Source: Neoceratodus forsteri
Lineage: Eukaryota; Chordata; Ceratodontiformes; Ceratodontidae
Assembly (NCBI GenBank): GCA_016271365.2
Contig: CM057452.1
Location: 1,248,399,001 to 1,248,463,000 of the forward strand
Reading direction: 5' to 3'
DNA length: 64,000 nt
Shown: positions 21,935 to 31,924 of the stretch, in pieces
How positions within the stretch are numbered: the stretch's first letter is position 1
Layout: each line of letters begins with the position of its first letter
Made by a program: the position numbers and the translations under genes
Notes under the pieces: generated by a model
Database searches by the model: none
Told to the model about the DNA's origin: nothing
The model's input: only the letters and a program-made list of their open reading frames with translations

Positions 21935-23455
21935 AAACATAGAAATATAGAAACATAGACTTTGACGGCAGATAAGGACCACTTGACCCACCTAGTCTGC
22001 CCATTTTCCTACCTACAGGATAAGCTGCAGATCCTAGTTAACCAACAGCTTAGTTCTTCCTACCCCCCACAAGAATTGTCTTATGTCTGTCCCATGCATT
22101 CTTGAATTTTCCCACAGTTTTAGACCCCACAACCTCCTCAAGAAGGCTGTTCCATGCCTCCACTACCCTCTCTCTGAAAAAATACTTCTTCACATTGCCT
22201 CTGAGCTGTCCTCCCTCTATCTTCAAATTGTGTCCCCTTGTTCTTGCACATCTCTTTTTCTGAAAGATGCTACCCTCTTGGACTTTGTTGATTCCATTGA
22301 GGTACTTAAAAGTTTCTATCATGTCCCCCCTCTCCCTCCTTTCCTCAAGGGCAAACATATTAAGCTCCTTTAGTCTCTCCTCATATGGCTTCTCTTGCAG
22401 ACCCTGCACCATTTTAGTTGCCCTCCTCTGGGCTGCCTCCATTCTGTCTATACCCTTGCGGAGATGGGGTCTCCAGAACTGGATGCAGTACTCCAGATGG
22501 GGTCTCACCAACTGTCTGTACAGAGGGATAACAACTTCCTGTTTTCTGCTGGTGATGCCTCTCCCTATACATCCCAGTATCCCCCCAGCCCTCCATACTG
22601 CCTTCTCACATTGCTTGCTAACCCTAAGATCATCTGATATGATTACCCCCAGGTCCCTTTCCATTTTTGTTGTTGTTACTAGTCCCCCCATTGTGTAATC
22701 TTCCCCTTGGTTTTTGTTTCTCAGGTGCATTATTTTACACTTCTTTGCATTGAATCCAAGTTGCCATACTTCTGACCATTCCTTAAACCTTGCCAAGTCC
22801 CTTCTCATCATTTCCATGCCTCCTTGTGTATCAACCCTGTTGCAGATCTTTGTGCCATCTGCAAAGAGGCATACTTTTCCTTCCAGTCCCTCTGCAATGT
22901 CACTTATAAAGACATTAAAAAGGACTGGACCCAGTACTGAACCCTGCGGTACCCCACTCGTAACCCCTCTTTCTTCTGAGTGGACTACATTTACAATTAC
23001 CTTGTGTGTCCTGTTGTCCAGCCAATGTTTTACCCATGCTACCAACCCTTGGACCCACTCCCAGGCTGGTTAATTGATTATTAATCTTTTGTGTGGGACT
23101 GTGTCAAATACCTTGCTAAAGTCTAGGTAAGCCATGTTCACAGCCCCTCCCTGGTCTACTACTTTGGTCGCCCAGTCAAACAAATCAATTAGATTCATCT
23201 GACATGATGTTCCCACTGTGAACCCATGCTGCCTTGGGTCCTGTGCCCCACTGACCTCTAGGTACTCAACAATTCTTTCCTTCAGAAGTGATTCCATCAC
23301 TTTCCCTACCACAGAGGTCAAACTGACAGGTCTGTTGTTTCCTGCCTCTGTCTTGCTCCCACTTTTGTGAAGGAGAATCACACCTGCCTTTCTCCAGTCC
23401 TCAGGTGCCACACCATCCTCCCATGATTTGTTAAAAAGGGTAGTCAGTGGTGTCT
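21935..23455 (-). mobile_element. CR1-type LINE, most intact RT copy, inserted in the hAT gene
   Basis: The 3' tail reads GATAGAAACATAGAAATATA on the plus strand (21929-21950). On the minus strand the RT opens at about 23450 and stays in one frame to 22050, broken by a single stop near 23070. It shows APEDWRKAGVILLHKSG, RPVSLTSVVGKVMES, YLDFSKVFDTVPHKR, then TSGVPQGSVLGPVLFNVFIS. The catalytic motif reads FADGTK, so the second Asp of the usual FADD is Gly. KKCKIMHLRNK, LEYCIQFWRPHLRKG, RATKMVQGLQEKPYEERL and the C-terminus follow. Endonuclease is absent. It splits the hAT gene and is therefore younger than it. Confidence 0.9.
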
Positions 23456-24089
23456 CCTTGTTGCTAGGTAGAATGGTGTGACCCCCCGCCCGCGAAGCTC
23501 GTTTTTATTGTCCTCCCTTTCTCTGCCACATACACACACATACACACAATCTCCAGAGCTTAATAGTAAGTTTATCTTTGTGTCTGTTGTGCTAATGGGC
23601 TGCCGTCGCACAGTATGTGCTTTCGGGTTGCATTTCTGGTGTATACTGTGAGCCGCTTCTGTGTTGCAGGAAGCAGTGCAAAGTGACTGGGTTGCGAGTT
23701 TTTTTAATAATTTTGTATTCATATTTAAAATGATGGAAGAATGAGAGCAGGAGGGCACCAAAGAGAGAAACTGAGTCATGGATCAGAGACAGCAATGGGG
23801 GAACCAAGAGTTATACTGGGAATGTACTTTCCACATGATGGAATGCAGACAGTGCGGGGAGAAGAGACTAAACCTCAAGTGAGGTGGGTGCAGTCTAGAC
23901 GGTTACGGTTTTTGAAGTCTGTTGTCCAATGTTTTGTTTTTTTTTCTATTAACACTATGGCTTCACTTTGTTGGGCTGCTTTGTAGTTTTTAAACTGTAT
24001 GCTTTCTTGAGTGAGCCATGATAGGATTTGGAGACCGTCGGTTCGCAAAGATTTCAATATGGCGGTTCCTCTGTTTGAATTTCACAGGT
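23456..24089. other. Unassigned sequence between CR1 and hAT catalytic region
   Basis: No conserved protein was recognised. A CA-rich run lies at 23530-23550. The stretch could be a hAT intron, hAT linker or a separate insertion; nothing decides between these. Confidence 0.4.
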
Positions 24090-24899
24090 TGGATGAGTTC
24101 TAGAGATGGGGCTGACTGTCACCTTTCTGTGGGTATATCATAGGATTTGCCATGGCAGAAAGGTGCCAGCCAGCCAATGACAGTACAGCATTCTGTGTTT
24201 TTCTTTGTGTCCATGGTATAATGTGAAACAGACAACTGCACAGAGGAACAGCTACAGGGAGTGCCTTACTTAGTGTGTTAGTCATGAAGGGGAAATACAG
24301 CAGGGAGAACATTCTGTGCTTCATACAGTCAATGCTGGACAATTGGCTATACCCTCACAACCTGAAGGTGGAAACTTTTGTGACAGAAAATGGGAGTAAC
24401 ATGCTGAAAGCCATGAATGATGTGGGTTTTGGCCATGCACCTTTCTTTGCCCATGCATTGAATCTAGTGGTGAGTTATGTGCTTGAGAAACATACAGAGT
24501 TAAAAGAAATGCTGGACACTATTAGGAACATTACAAGCTATTTCCATCATTGTCCTAAACATGCTGAACTCTTCTGGCATCACCAACAGAAGCACAATAT
24601 CCCACAACACTGCTTGATAAATGTCTTTTACATGGTGAAAAAACCTGCTGGAACAGAAAGCTGTGTTCCAGGCTATGGAATTTGATTATGTACCTTGTGG
24701 GGAATACCAGTCCCGGGTGCAGTGATGTGTGCTGCAAAGGATGGTTTTGCTTCTGAGACCTTATGAACAGGCCACCAAAAATTTGTCTGATGAATCCGTG
24801 ACTTTTAGCATGGTCCTGCCTCTGGTGAGTCTTGAAAAATGCACACAACATTATATGACATCTACTAGAACAACAAATCAACAAAGCAAGTCTGGTCAC

Positions 24900-25535
24900 A
24901 ATGCTGCCAGTGGTGGTGCAGGTAGATGTGGTGGTGGCTGTGGCATTGGTGGTGATGGAGGTGATGACAATGACTTTAGCAGTGGTGACCAGGATACTAG
25001 TGCTGGACAAGGTGGTGGTGTTGGTGGTGGTGGTGGTGGTGGTGGTGATGGAGGTGATGACAATGACTTTAGCAGTGGTGACCAGGATACTAGTGCTGGA
25101 CAAGGTGGTGGTGTTGGTGGTGGTGGTGGTGGTGGTGATGGAGGTGATGACAATGACTTTAGCAGTGGTGACCAGGATACTAGTGCTGGACAAGGTGGTG
25201 GTGTTGGTGGTGGTGGCTGTGGCATTGGTGGTGATGGAGGTGATGACAATGACTTTAGCAGTGGTGACCAGGATACTAGTGCTGGACAAGGTGGTGGTGT
25301 TGGTGGTGGTGGTGGTGGTGATGGAGGTGATGACAATGACTTTAGCAGTGGTGACCAGGATACTAGTGCTGGACAAGGTGGTGGTGTTGGTGGTGGTGGT
25401 GGTGGTGGTGGTGGTGATGGAGGTGATGACAATGACTTTAGCAGTGGTGACCAGGATACTAGTGCTGGACAAGGTGGTGGTGTTGGTGGTGGTGGTGTTG
25501 GTGGTGGTGGTGGTGGTGGTGATGACACTACTAGT
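24900..25535 (+). repeat. In-frame coding minisatellite in the hAT gene, six units
   Basis: The landmark GACAATGACTTTAGCAGTGG occurs at 24966, 25059, 25149, 25245, 25332 and 25428. Spacings are 93, 90, 96, 87 and 96 bp, all multiples of three. The encoded unit is [20 protein letters not shown] followed by a variable Gly run. Units 1 and 4 share a GGCTGTGGCATTGG variant directly upstream, suggesting an earlier block of three units was duplicated. The core of each unit is nearly identical; only the GGT run length changes. Long open frames on the opposite strand here are by-products of the repeat. Confidence 0.93.
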
Positions 25536-25833
25536 TTATTATCTCAGCATCATATGAAACTGGATGCAGTCATTTCTGGGGAACTGAAAGAGATGTTTCT
25601 GACACAACTTAAAGAATGATTTTAAAGCATTCAACTGGACACCCAGTTTGACATGGTAGCATTACCGCATCCCAGATACAAACATGTCTGCATTCCTCTT
25701 GCACACATTGACTGTGTCAAACAGAAAGTCTTGCAGAAAATTCAGGTAGAGCAGTGTAGAAAATGCACAGAAACTAAAACTTAACCTATTGGACCTACTT
25801 GCCATGCTTACAGTGCCAGGGAACTCAACATGG

Positions 25834-25834
<1 letters not shown>

Positions 25835-25879
<45 letters not shown>
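25835..25879. repeat. (GAT)15 microsatellite
   Basis: Fifteen uninterrupted GAT triplets in the hAT region, between the decayed PRYK line and the dimerisation domain. The surrounding frame is broken, so coding as poly-Asp cannot be claimed. Confidence 0.95.
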
Positions 25880-25881
<2 letters not shown>

Positions 25882-26520
25882 CATCAGATGGAAAGAGCAA
25901 GAATTGATCATATGATTTCAGGAGACACAACCAAAGACATATGGGAGCTGTTTGACACACAATACTGACATTACAAATACATGATTGATAACATTTCGGA
26001 CATAACAGAAGACTACATGATGGAGTTATATTTAGCAGAGCCACTCTCTAGCCAAAATACTGATGCCATCAAATTCTGGCAGAACAGAAAAGTTACTCGG
26101 TATGCACTGGCTAAAGTGGCTTTGTACTTTCTGGGATGTCCCCAAACATCAGTTGCTTCTGAAAAGTGTTTCAGCACAACTGAAAGTATTGCCTCACCAC
26201 ATTGCTCAAGGCTAGATCCAGATAATATTGAATTCCTAGCCTTTCTGAAACTGAATTTACTATGCATCAACTTTACTTATCCGTTTGATTATTTAAAATT
26301 CCAACAGGTGTCATCAGCTAACCCGATACCTCCTGCAGGCAAGTCTCCCCACAATCCTGTTGGCACTGTCAGCACCAAAGTCTGGCTCAGCACCACCATT
26401 CCTAGCAGCGCAGTCATCGGCAGGGAAAGGATTGGGACACACCCTGACATTTCGAGTTCTTCAGAAGATCATACGACTTTTACCATGTCATTATCAGCAC
26501 GCTCAATTTGACCAGGTGGC

Positions 26521-26765
26521 AGATTCCACCTCCCGCAGTTAACTCAGCCTTAGCCTCACATGCTTACAAGCAGTCACTGCTACTTAAAACAAACCTGTAA
26601 TGTCACCTAAACCACTGGCACTGGCAAGGGATGACAGTGGTCAGGCAGCATGGGATTGGCAACAGTCTTGGAGGACATTAGAATGTTGCTGCAATTTGTC
26701 AGCAACTGTTACAGTAAAGCTTAGCACTAAATGATGTAAAAAACAAATTGAAAAAAATAAAAATA
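26521..26765. other. Probable hAT 3' flank
   Basis: AT-rich sequence after the dimerisation domain. No clear terminal inverted repeat was found here. Confidence 0.3.
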
Positions 26766-27130
26766 TTTACAAGAAAATTAAAAAATGGGTACTATGGGGA
26801 GGTCTTGATCTCAGCCAAGGAAACTAAAAATTCCTATAGCTCTCAGCACCACATGTTAGCAAAATATTAACCAAAAAAAACTTTAAACAATTTACAAAAA
26901 AGAAAATATGGTATGACTCAAAGAAACAAAGAATTCCTATAGTTCTTAGCACTACATATTAGCAAAATATTAAATTAAAAAAAAATATTTACAAAAAATG
27001 GGACTACACGAGGGAAGCCTTTGAGCTCAGCCAAGGAAACTAAGATTTCATATAGCTCTTAGCACCACATGTTAGCAAAATATTAAAAAAAGAACAAAAA
27101 AACTTAGAAATATTTCCCAAAAAATTTAAA
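26766..27130 (+). repeat. Tandem repeat, about 110-bp unit, three copies
   Basis: The line TATAGCTCTTAGCACCACAT then GTTAGCAAAATATTA occurs at about 26836, 26939 and 27052 (small variants). Units are joined by A-rich stretches with ATATTTACAAAAA. Two of three units also carry GAGCTCAGCCAAGGAAACTA or a close variant. A partial relative (AGGTCAGCCAAGTAAACTAT then GAATTCCTATATCTCT) lies at about 29971-30006. Confidence 0.8.
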
Positions 27131-28737
27131 AAGTCAATATACCAATTTGGGAAGGTAAAGTAGGCAAAGCAATGCCCTTGCATGGTACAGTAGTACTTGC
27201 ACTTTTCTTTGGTATGCAAATTTTGAGGGGGATTTATTTTGAAAACCTATGTGGAACTAAAATAAGGGCCTATGCACAAACAAGCGGGAAATATGCGCTG
27301 GAGGTGCATATCAGTGCACACAACTGGTATTCACCAATAGCTGCCACCTGTCTGGGGTTCCACCCCCGGCACTCAGGACTCTGTGGGGCAGCACAGGGTG
27401 GGGTTGCAGACTCAGGCAGGCATCCAATGGGATGCCATCCTGGGTCCCAGAGAGGATTACTTGCATGAGGCAATATGGATCTGGGTGTGTGAATAGTCCC
27501 CACAGGCACCTGGACCTGCACTGCCATGCCCCTCAGTCCAGTGGACAACTCTGGCCATCCAGCATCTCCTGACGTGGTGCATGCCACACCAAAGTCCCCC
27601 CCACAGTGTCACCACCCAATACCCAGACGTACAGTTCACCCCCCCCGACAGGAGTGTGCCCAGTTGTCCGGTAGTTGCAGCATACCTCCCGCCCCCCAAC
27701 AACAGACAGCCTGGTCCCAGCCCGAAGACAGCATACCCTGCCACCCTCAGGCAGGTGGCTGCCCCGTCTCCTTTCAAGGCATGATACCTCTGATACACTG
27801 TGGTGCAATGCACAGCCCTAGCTGACCCCCTGGCTCTTACCCCCAACCCCATAGGTGTCCAGTGGTCCCCCCTCACAGCACCATCGTTGCCCCGACCCCC
27901 ATGCCCATGAGTTGGTGCTGCTCTGCAGGATAGCCAGCGGTGCAGCCCTCCTCATTCCTCCTCGGCTGCTGGCCGTCCAAGTGATGCTGGGAACACACTG
28001 CCTATTTAGTTTTTGTTTACCTATATACCTATATTTACCTATATAAAGGGGCACGCTCCCAGCATCACTTGAGCAGCTGGCGGCCAAGGTGGCGTGAGGA
28101 GCACTGTGCCACTGGCTGTCCAGGGCACCGGAACTGACAGCCAGGGGTTCTGCAGTCAGCAGTTGGGAGTCAGGTGGCACCATACTACTGGCACCATACT
28201 ACACACTTGTATGCTGCACCTGTGATGGTCACAGCCACTATGATGGAGGTACATTGGTTTGCTGGAGGTGCACCATATATGGGGGGGCCATTGCCAACAC
28301 CAGGATGAGGCAACTGTGTGTGTTGGGTGGGTTGTCACCAGGTACCTCCCTGGGGCTGGGGTTCAGCCGTGTGGTGATGGGGAGTACAGCCCTGTGAGAC
28401 GGTGCTCTGAGGGGGAACTGCTGTTGGGATGGGCAGGGGCACGGATGGGCATGTGCATGTGGGGGAGGTTCTGGTCCATTGCCAGCATAGGGCGGGTGGG
28501 GTGTGAGCACAGGGCTGGGCACATAGGGTACTTATGGCAGGGTTCCCCCTGGCATAGCAGGCACTCTCCTACACCCCCTGGTATGCAGCACTACTCACCT
28601 TGGTGCATGGCATATAGTGCTGGCGTGCCCCTGGAGCATTGCTGTCCTCGTGGTTAAGGGATTAGGTGCATAGAAGCTGTGTACCCCATTTTGTGCATCC
28701 CGCATTGGGGTGCAATAGATGCAGAGTTTGTTCGTTT
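27131..28737. other. Unassigned GC-rich region
   Basis: Richer in GC and in TG/CA steps than its neighbours. Open frames on both strands (for example 27457-27876 minus) have no recognisable domain and no codon pattern I trust. It contains the inverted repeat at 27911-28130. It could be the interior of a non-autonomous DNA element, but no ends were found. Confidence 0.4.
27911..28130. repeat. GC-rich imperfect inverted repeat with AT-rich centre
   Basis: The left arm (about 27911-28000) ends in CCAAGTGATGCTGGGA. The right arm (about 28046-28130) begins CTCCCAGCATCACTTGAGCA, its reverse complement with one indel or mismatch. Further in the arms, GGATAGCCAGCGGTG pairs with CACTGGCTGTCC, and TCGGCTGCTGGCCG with a GCTGGCGGCCAAGG-type line. 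The loop (28001-28045) is AT-rich and contains TATATAAAGG at 28040-28049, running into the right arm. Confidence 0.7.
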
Positions 28738-28920
28738 GTTTATTCAAGGTTAAAACCATTGAGTATAAACTCATTCTCAATTTCATAAATACATTCCACA
28801 TACATACAAAACATAAACAAACAATAAATACACAATTAATTAAAGCAATTGCAAGGCTTTTGTGAGGAAGACAAAAACTTTTTCAGTGCAAAAATAGGAC
28901 ATTTACTAGTCTGCTTCCTA
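28738..28920 (-). mobile_element. LINE 3' tail, reverse orientation (outer element)
   Basis: It opens with TTTATTCAAGGTTAAAACCA. Minus-strand LINE coding sequence resumes at 29256 after a plus-strand insertion, so this is taken as the 3' UTR of that element. Evidence is context and the T-rich start. Confidence 0.45.
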
Positions 28921-29255
28921 AACTGAATTGGAAGACTATGTAATTAGTCCTTTTCTTATTATGCACCAACACTTTTAAATGGCATTTCAAGTCTAGTTAA
29001 AGTGGCAAAAGATGTTAAGCAATTTAAAGCACTGCTTTTCGAATATTATGACAAGAACACCAGCTGTAACTGTTATGTATGAAGTATATTGAGATGTTAT
29101 TGATGTATGTGCTCTACCACTGTTTGTTAATATTTTGTATGATGCTTTGAAGTCAGTATGTTTATACTTTGTATGTATTTATGTCAGGCGTAACTGAAAA
29201 AGGGCTTGTCCCAGATACTTCCTGGTTAAAAATAAAAACAAACAAACAATACAAA
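28921..29255 (+). mobile_element. L2-type LINE, extreme 3' end, inserted
   Basis: The plus strand reads the last codons of an L2-type ORF (KVAKDVKQFKALLFEYYDK, then a CNCYV end at about 29077). A 3' UTR follows, ending in AAAATAAAAACAAACAAACA at about 29228-29250. It is heavily 5'-truncated and sits within a minus-strand LINE. Confidence 0.55.
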
Positions 29256-29885
29256 CAAACTATTCCAGCAAGCTGGGACATAGTAACTAAAGTAGGATTG
29301 GGAGCACTTAGTTTTTGTTAAAGGAACTAATGTTTCTCTTGCACAAGAATTTCTCAGGGAAGGTTCAATATTCCTGAAACTTATCCTGTCTCTAAGATAT
29401 GTAGGAATCAATCCCAGACCACATTTGTATGTAAAAAGCTGCTTATGCACTTCCCTTCTACTATGTAAGGACAATCACCCTAGCTGTTTGTACATTTCAC
29501 AATGATGCATAAGTTTGGAGCATTTTAGCACCAATCGGGCCAACCTATTAAATAAAATTTCCAACCTAGATAGCCATTTACTGGTTGCATTATCATATAA
29601 GATGTCTCCATAATCTATAAGTGGCAAAATTTGAACTTTAATGATTAGATTTAAAGTTTCAGATAAAAAACATTTTTGTTTCTATATAAAAAGCCCACCC
29701 TCTTGCTTACCTGAGTTATAAGATTATCAACATGTATGTTTCCGGAACCCAGTTTATCTAACCAAAGCCCAAATACTTACAACTGTCAACAGACTCCAGG
29801 ACCATTCCAGTACTATCCAAGATCACAAAGTCAAGATCCCCTTTTAATTTAGAAGCTTGTCCAACTAACATACATTTAGTTTCGC
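29256..29885 (-). mobile_element. L2-type LINE, C-terminal region (outer element)
   Basis: On the minus strand 29474-29260 reads LHSRREVHKQLFTYKCGLGL then IPTYLRDRISF and PACWNSL, the C-terminal helical region of L2/Jockey-group ORFs. The upstream line CYGDILYDNATSKWL (about 29620-29575) precedes it, as the 'DYGD' line does in other copies. Decayed frames. Confidence 0.6.
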
Positions 29886-30299
29886 CAGAGTGGCTACGTG
29901 GCACGTAAGCACTCTGCACATTCCTGCATAGGCCCCATTGTAATTGGCATGAAGGGCTGGGGGAGCCTTGAGGTCAGCCAAGTAAACTATGAATTCCTAT
30001 ATCTCTGACGAGGGTGCCTAGGAGTCATATGTGTTTGGCACTGTGGTGATCCCCAGCTGTGGCAAGCCAACACCACCTGCCACACATAAACTACAGTAAT
30101 TCATAGCCATTGCTAACAAGAAGGATTTTTTCCCCTTTTTCTGTAGTGTGCTTTAATGGCCTATGCCAATTACTACATTGGGAGTCAAAGTGATTTTGCC
30201 AATGTGTCAAAGCCGAACCAACACCCCACCCCCCCCCCATCTATTGAAACCAAACCAAATTTGCTGCCAGGGCACTTTGCTCACTCTTAGCAAGAAAGG
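29886..30299. other. Unassigned, with a stray copy of the 26.8-kb tandem unit
   Basis: Positions 29971-30006 resemble the unit at 26766-27130. A C-run lies at 30223-30238. Nothing else recognised. Confidence 0.45.
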
Positions 30300-30510
30300 A
30301 GTAGGGCGAAATGATAGAGACGTTCATGTTCTTGAAAGGAATAAACATGGTAAACTGCAGAGAATTATTTAGTAGAAATGGTGGGTCAAAAACAGGGAGA
30401 CATGAATTTAAGCTTGTGGAAGGGGGAGATTCAGGAGGGATGTAAGAATATTTTACATTATGTAGAGAGTGTTGAGCTGTGCAATGGCCTACCAACAGAA
30501 GTTGTGGGCA
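30300..30510 (+). mobile_element. CR1-type LINE C-terminal remnant, left part, target of an L1 insertion
   Basis: The plus strand shows a decayed CR1 C-terminus: GRHEFKLVEGG, a RRDV..YF-like line, and CAATGGCCTACCAACAGAAG then TTGTGGGCA, equivalent to CAATGGCTTACCACAAGAAG then TGGTGGCTA at 4244. The sequence resumes after the L1 at 43549 with the duplicated AGAAGTTGTGGGCA and a few more CR1-like codons. Confidence 0.6.
30497..30510 (+). repeat. Target-site duplication of the older L1, left copy
   Basis: AGAAGTTGTGGGCA, repeated directly after the older L1's A-rich tail at about 43564-43577. Length (14 bp) fits L1 target-primed reverse transcription. Confidence 0.75.
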
Positions 30511-30905
30511 TGAGGGAGTCACTTCATGTTCAGGTCTGAATAACTGCTCTTCAGCTGGGCTCCCACTCCTACAGCCCAAAATCAGCAAAAATAATTTCTA
30601 AAAGGCAGATTATCTCTTCAAATCTATAATCTACTTCTACTTATACCTTCAGAATCCAGTTTGGTGGTGTTTTTGCTGGAAAAATGGACTCTGAAATGAG
30701 GTCCATGCCACCTAAACATACCCTGCCAACCACACTGGATAAATCTACCAAACGATCCAAGGCCCAAGCATCTGGGATGGACCGACCTTCTACTACCACA
30801 TCGGGAGTCTCACCACCTACTGAAGAATGTTTCCTGCTTGAATTTACCCCATTCAAGGAATCTTTGCAAGAGCTCACTCAAGAACATAAATCTCTACATT
30901 CCGAT
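30511..30905 (+). mobile_element. Older Tx1-like L1, 5' end and start of ORF1
   Basis: The 5' end reads GAGGGAGTCACTTCATG, similar to the start of the younger L1 (GGAGTCACATGATG at 30922). ORF1 starts at ATG 30684 with MDSEMRSMPPKHTLPTTLDK, which parallels MEEEMCKAPPKHTPPA at 31078 in the younger copy. Ser/Thr-rich N-terminus, then a Leu/Glu-rich coiled-coil start (FKESLQELTQEHKSLHSDI). ORF1 is cut by the younger L1 at about 30922 and continues at 36758. L1 ORF1 proteins bind element RNA in the cytoplasm. Confidence 0.75.
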
Positions 30906-30922
30906 ATAAATGATCTAGGAAG
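30906..30922 (+). repeat. Target-site duplication of the younger L1, left copy
   Basis: ATAAATGATCTAGGAAG (17 bp) is repeated exactly at 36741-36757 after the A-rich tail. The first two to three bases could belong to the A/T-rich tail, so 14-17 bp is the safe range. Confidence 0.9.
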
Positions 30923-31077
30923 GAGTCACATGATGCAGGGCATGAGCTAGCTGCTATTTCCTGACGCTCCGACCTCCCCTTCTTTATACATCTTTAGCTG
31001 CTATAAAAATTACATCTTTTGCATCACCAAACCTATCCCTGGACGTCTGAAGGCTAGAATTTTGTGATCGCTGCTCG

Positions 31078-31924
31078 ATGGAGGAAGAGATGTGCAAAGC
31101 ACCCCCCAAGCACACGCCGCCGGCTTCACCTGGGAAGGCCGCAAAAATCCAGGGCCTCGAGTTCCTCGCAATCCTCTGCCTCGGCTACTAACCGTAAGGA
31201 AGAAGAACCCACATTGGCCCAATTCCTGGAGAATTGCCCATTTAAACTCAGATGCAAGACCTCACAGGAGAAATTAAAGCAATATCTGAGCGTTAGAAGA
31301 TCTTACCCGGGACTTCAGATAATGAGGCGAGGATCCACTCGTTGAAGGATATAACACCAAACTCGACCCGACTCTTACACAAATGAGGCAACGATAGCAA
31401 AATTAGAATCCAAAGTTGAGGATCTAGAGGAAGAAGTCGATGAATAATGCTGTTATTATTGGTCTGCCGGAGGGAAGAAGGCGCCCGACTCTATCAAATT
31501 TGTGCAAAAGCTTGAGAAAATTGCAGGCCCATCTCCCTTCGGAGCCACCTACATGATCGAGAGGGCCCACCGCACTCTTCGTCCAGCCCCACCAGCTTCT
31601 GCACTGCCACGCTCCTTCATGTTTCACTTCCTGAATTACCAGGAGCATCAACTCTTTATCTTAAAAGCCAGAGAGATCAAAGAGTTATCTTGGGCCGGAG
31701 TTAAGATTAGGATCGCCCAGGACTTACCCTTGTCAGTTAACCAAAAGAGATCGGCCTATCATCCTCTGGTCAGCAAGCTCGTGGCTGCGAGTATCCAATT
31801 TAAAATGGGCTACCCTGCCCGGCTGCAAGTTCGCACATCGGAAGGCTGGAGGTCCTTTGATAACGTGGAAGCGGCGATGGTTTCCCTACAAGCGGTCTTC
31901 CCTAGCTTGTTTAAAGACACATGA
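31078..31924 (+). pseudogene. L1 ORF1 (RNA-binding protein), younger element
   Basis: The likely start is ATG 31078 (MEEEMCKAPPKHTPPA), supported by the parallel start in the older copy. This frame ends near 31190. The coiled-coil part (TIAKLESKVEDLEEEVDE, about 31388-31443) and the line NNAVIIGLPEG (about 31443-31475) sit in other frames. From 31502 to 31924 one frame gives the RRM and C-terminal regions of the transposase_22 type: IERAHRTLRP, MFHFLNYQEHQLFI, WAGVKIRIAQDLP and a closing QVRTSEGWRSF. The stop is TGA at 31922-31924. Order and length (about 280 codons) fit L1 ORF1; at least two frame changes disable it. Confidence 0.78.

Larger units (their letters stand above)
24090..26520 (+). 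pseudogene. hAT transposase, catalytic and C-terminal dimerisation regions
   Basis: Positions 24275-24685 read a SRENILCFIQSMLDNW line, then VTENGSNMLKAMNDVGF and FAHALNLVV, the middle of the RNase H-like hAT core. From 24729 LLRPYEQATKNLSDESV matches the insertion-domain region. After the in-frame repeat at 24900-25535, LKEMFLTQLKE ends at a TGA (25617-25619), followed by a decayed PRYKH line. A (GAT)15 run occupies 25835-25879. Positions 25981-26290 encode the C-terminal dimerisation domain: FWQNRKVTRYALAKVALYFL, PQTSVASEKCFS, RLDPDNIEFLAFLKLNL. Frames change at least four times, so the gene is dead. Terminal inverted repeats were not located. Confidence 0.8.

Noticed and set aside
24555..25528. 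Long open frames on the minus strand (305 and 210 codons)
   Set aside because: They exist because the GGT/ACC-based repeat has no stops in several frames. The plus strand matches hAT; the minus strand gives only Thr/Ser or Pro-rich low-complexity sequence.
24900..25535. CRISPR-like array of regular repeats
   Set aside because: Units are contiguous coding repeats without unique spacers, and the setting is a vertebrate genome.
27457..27876. 139-codon minus-strand open frame
   Set aside because: GC-rich sequence keeps several overlapping frames open on both strands. No domain recognised.
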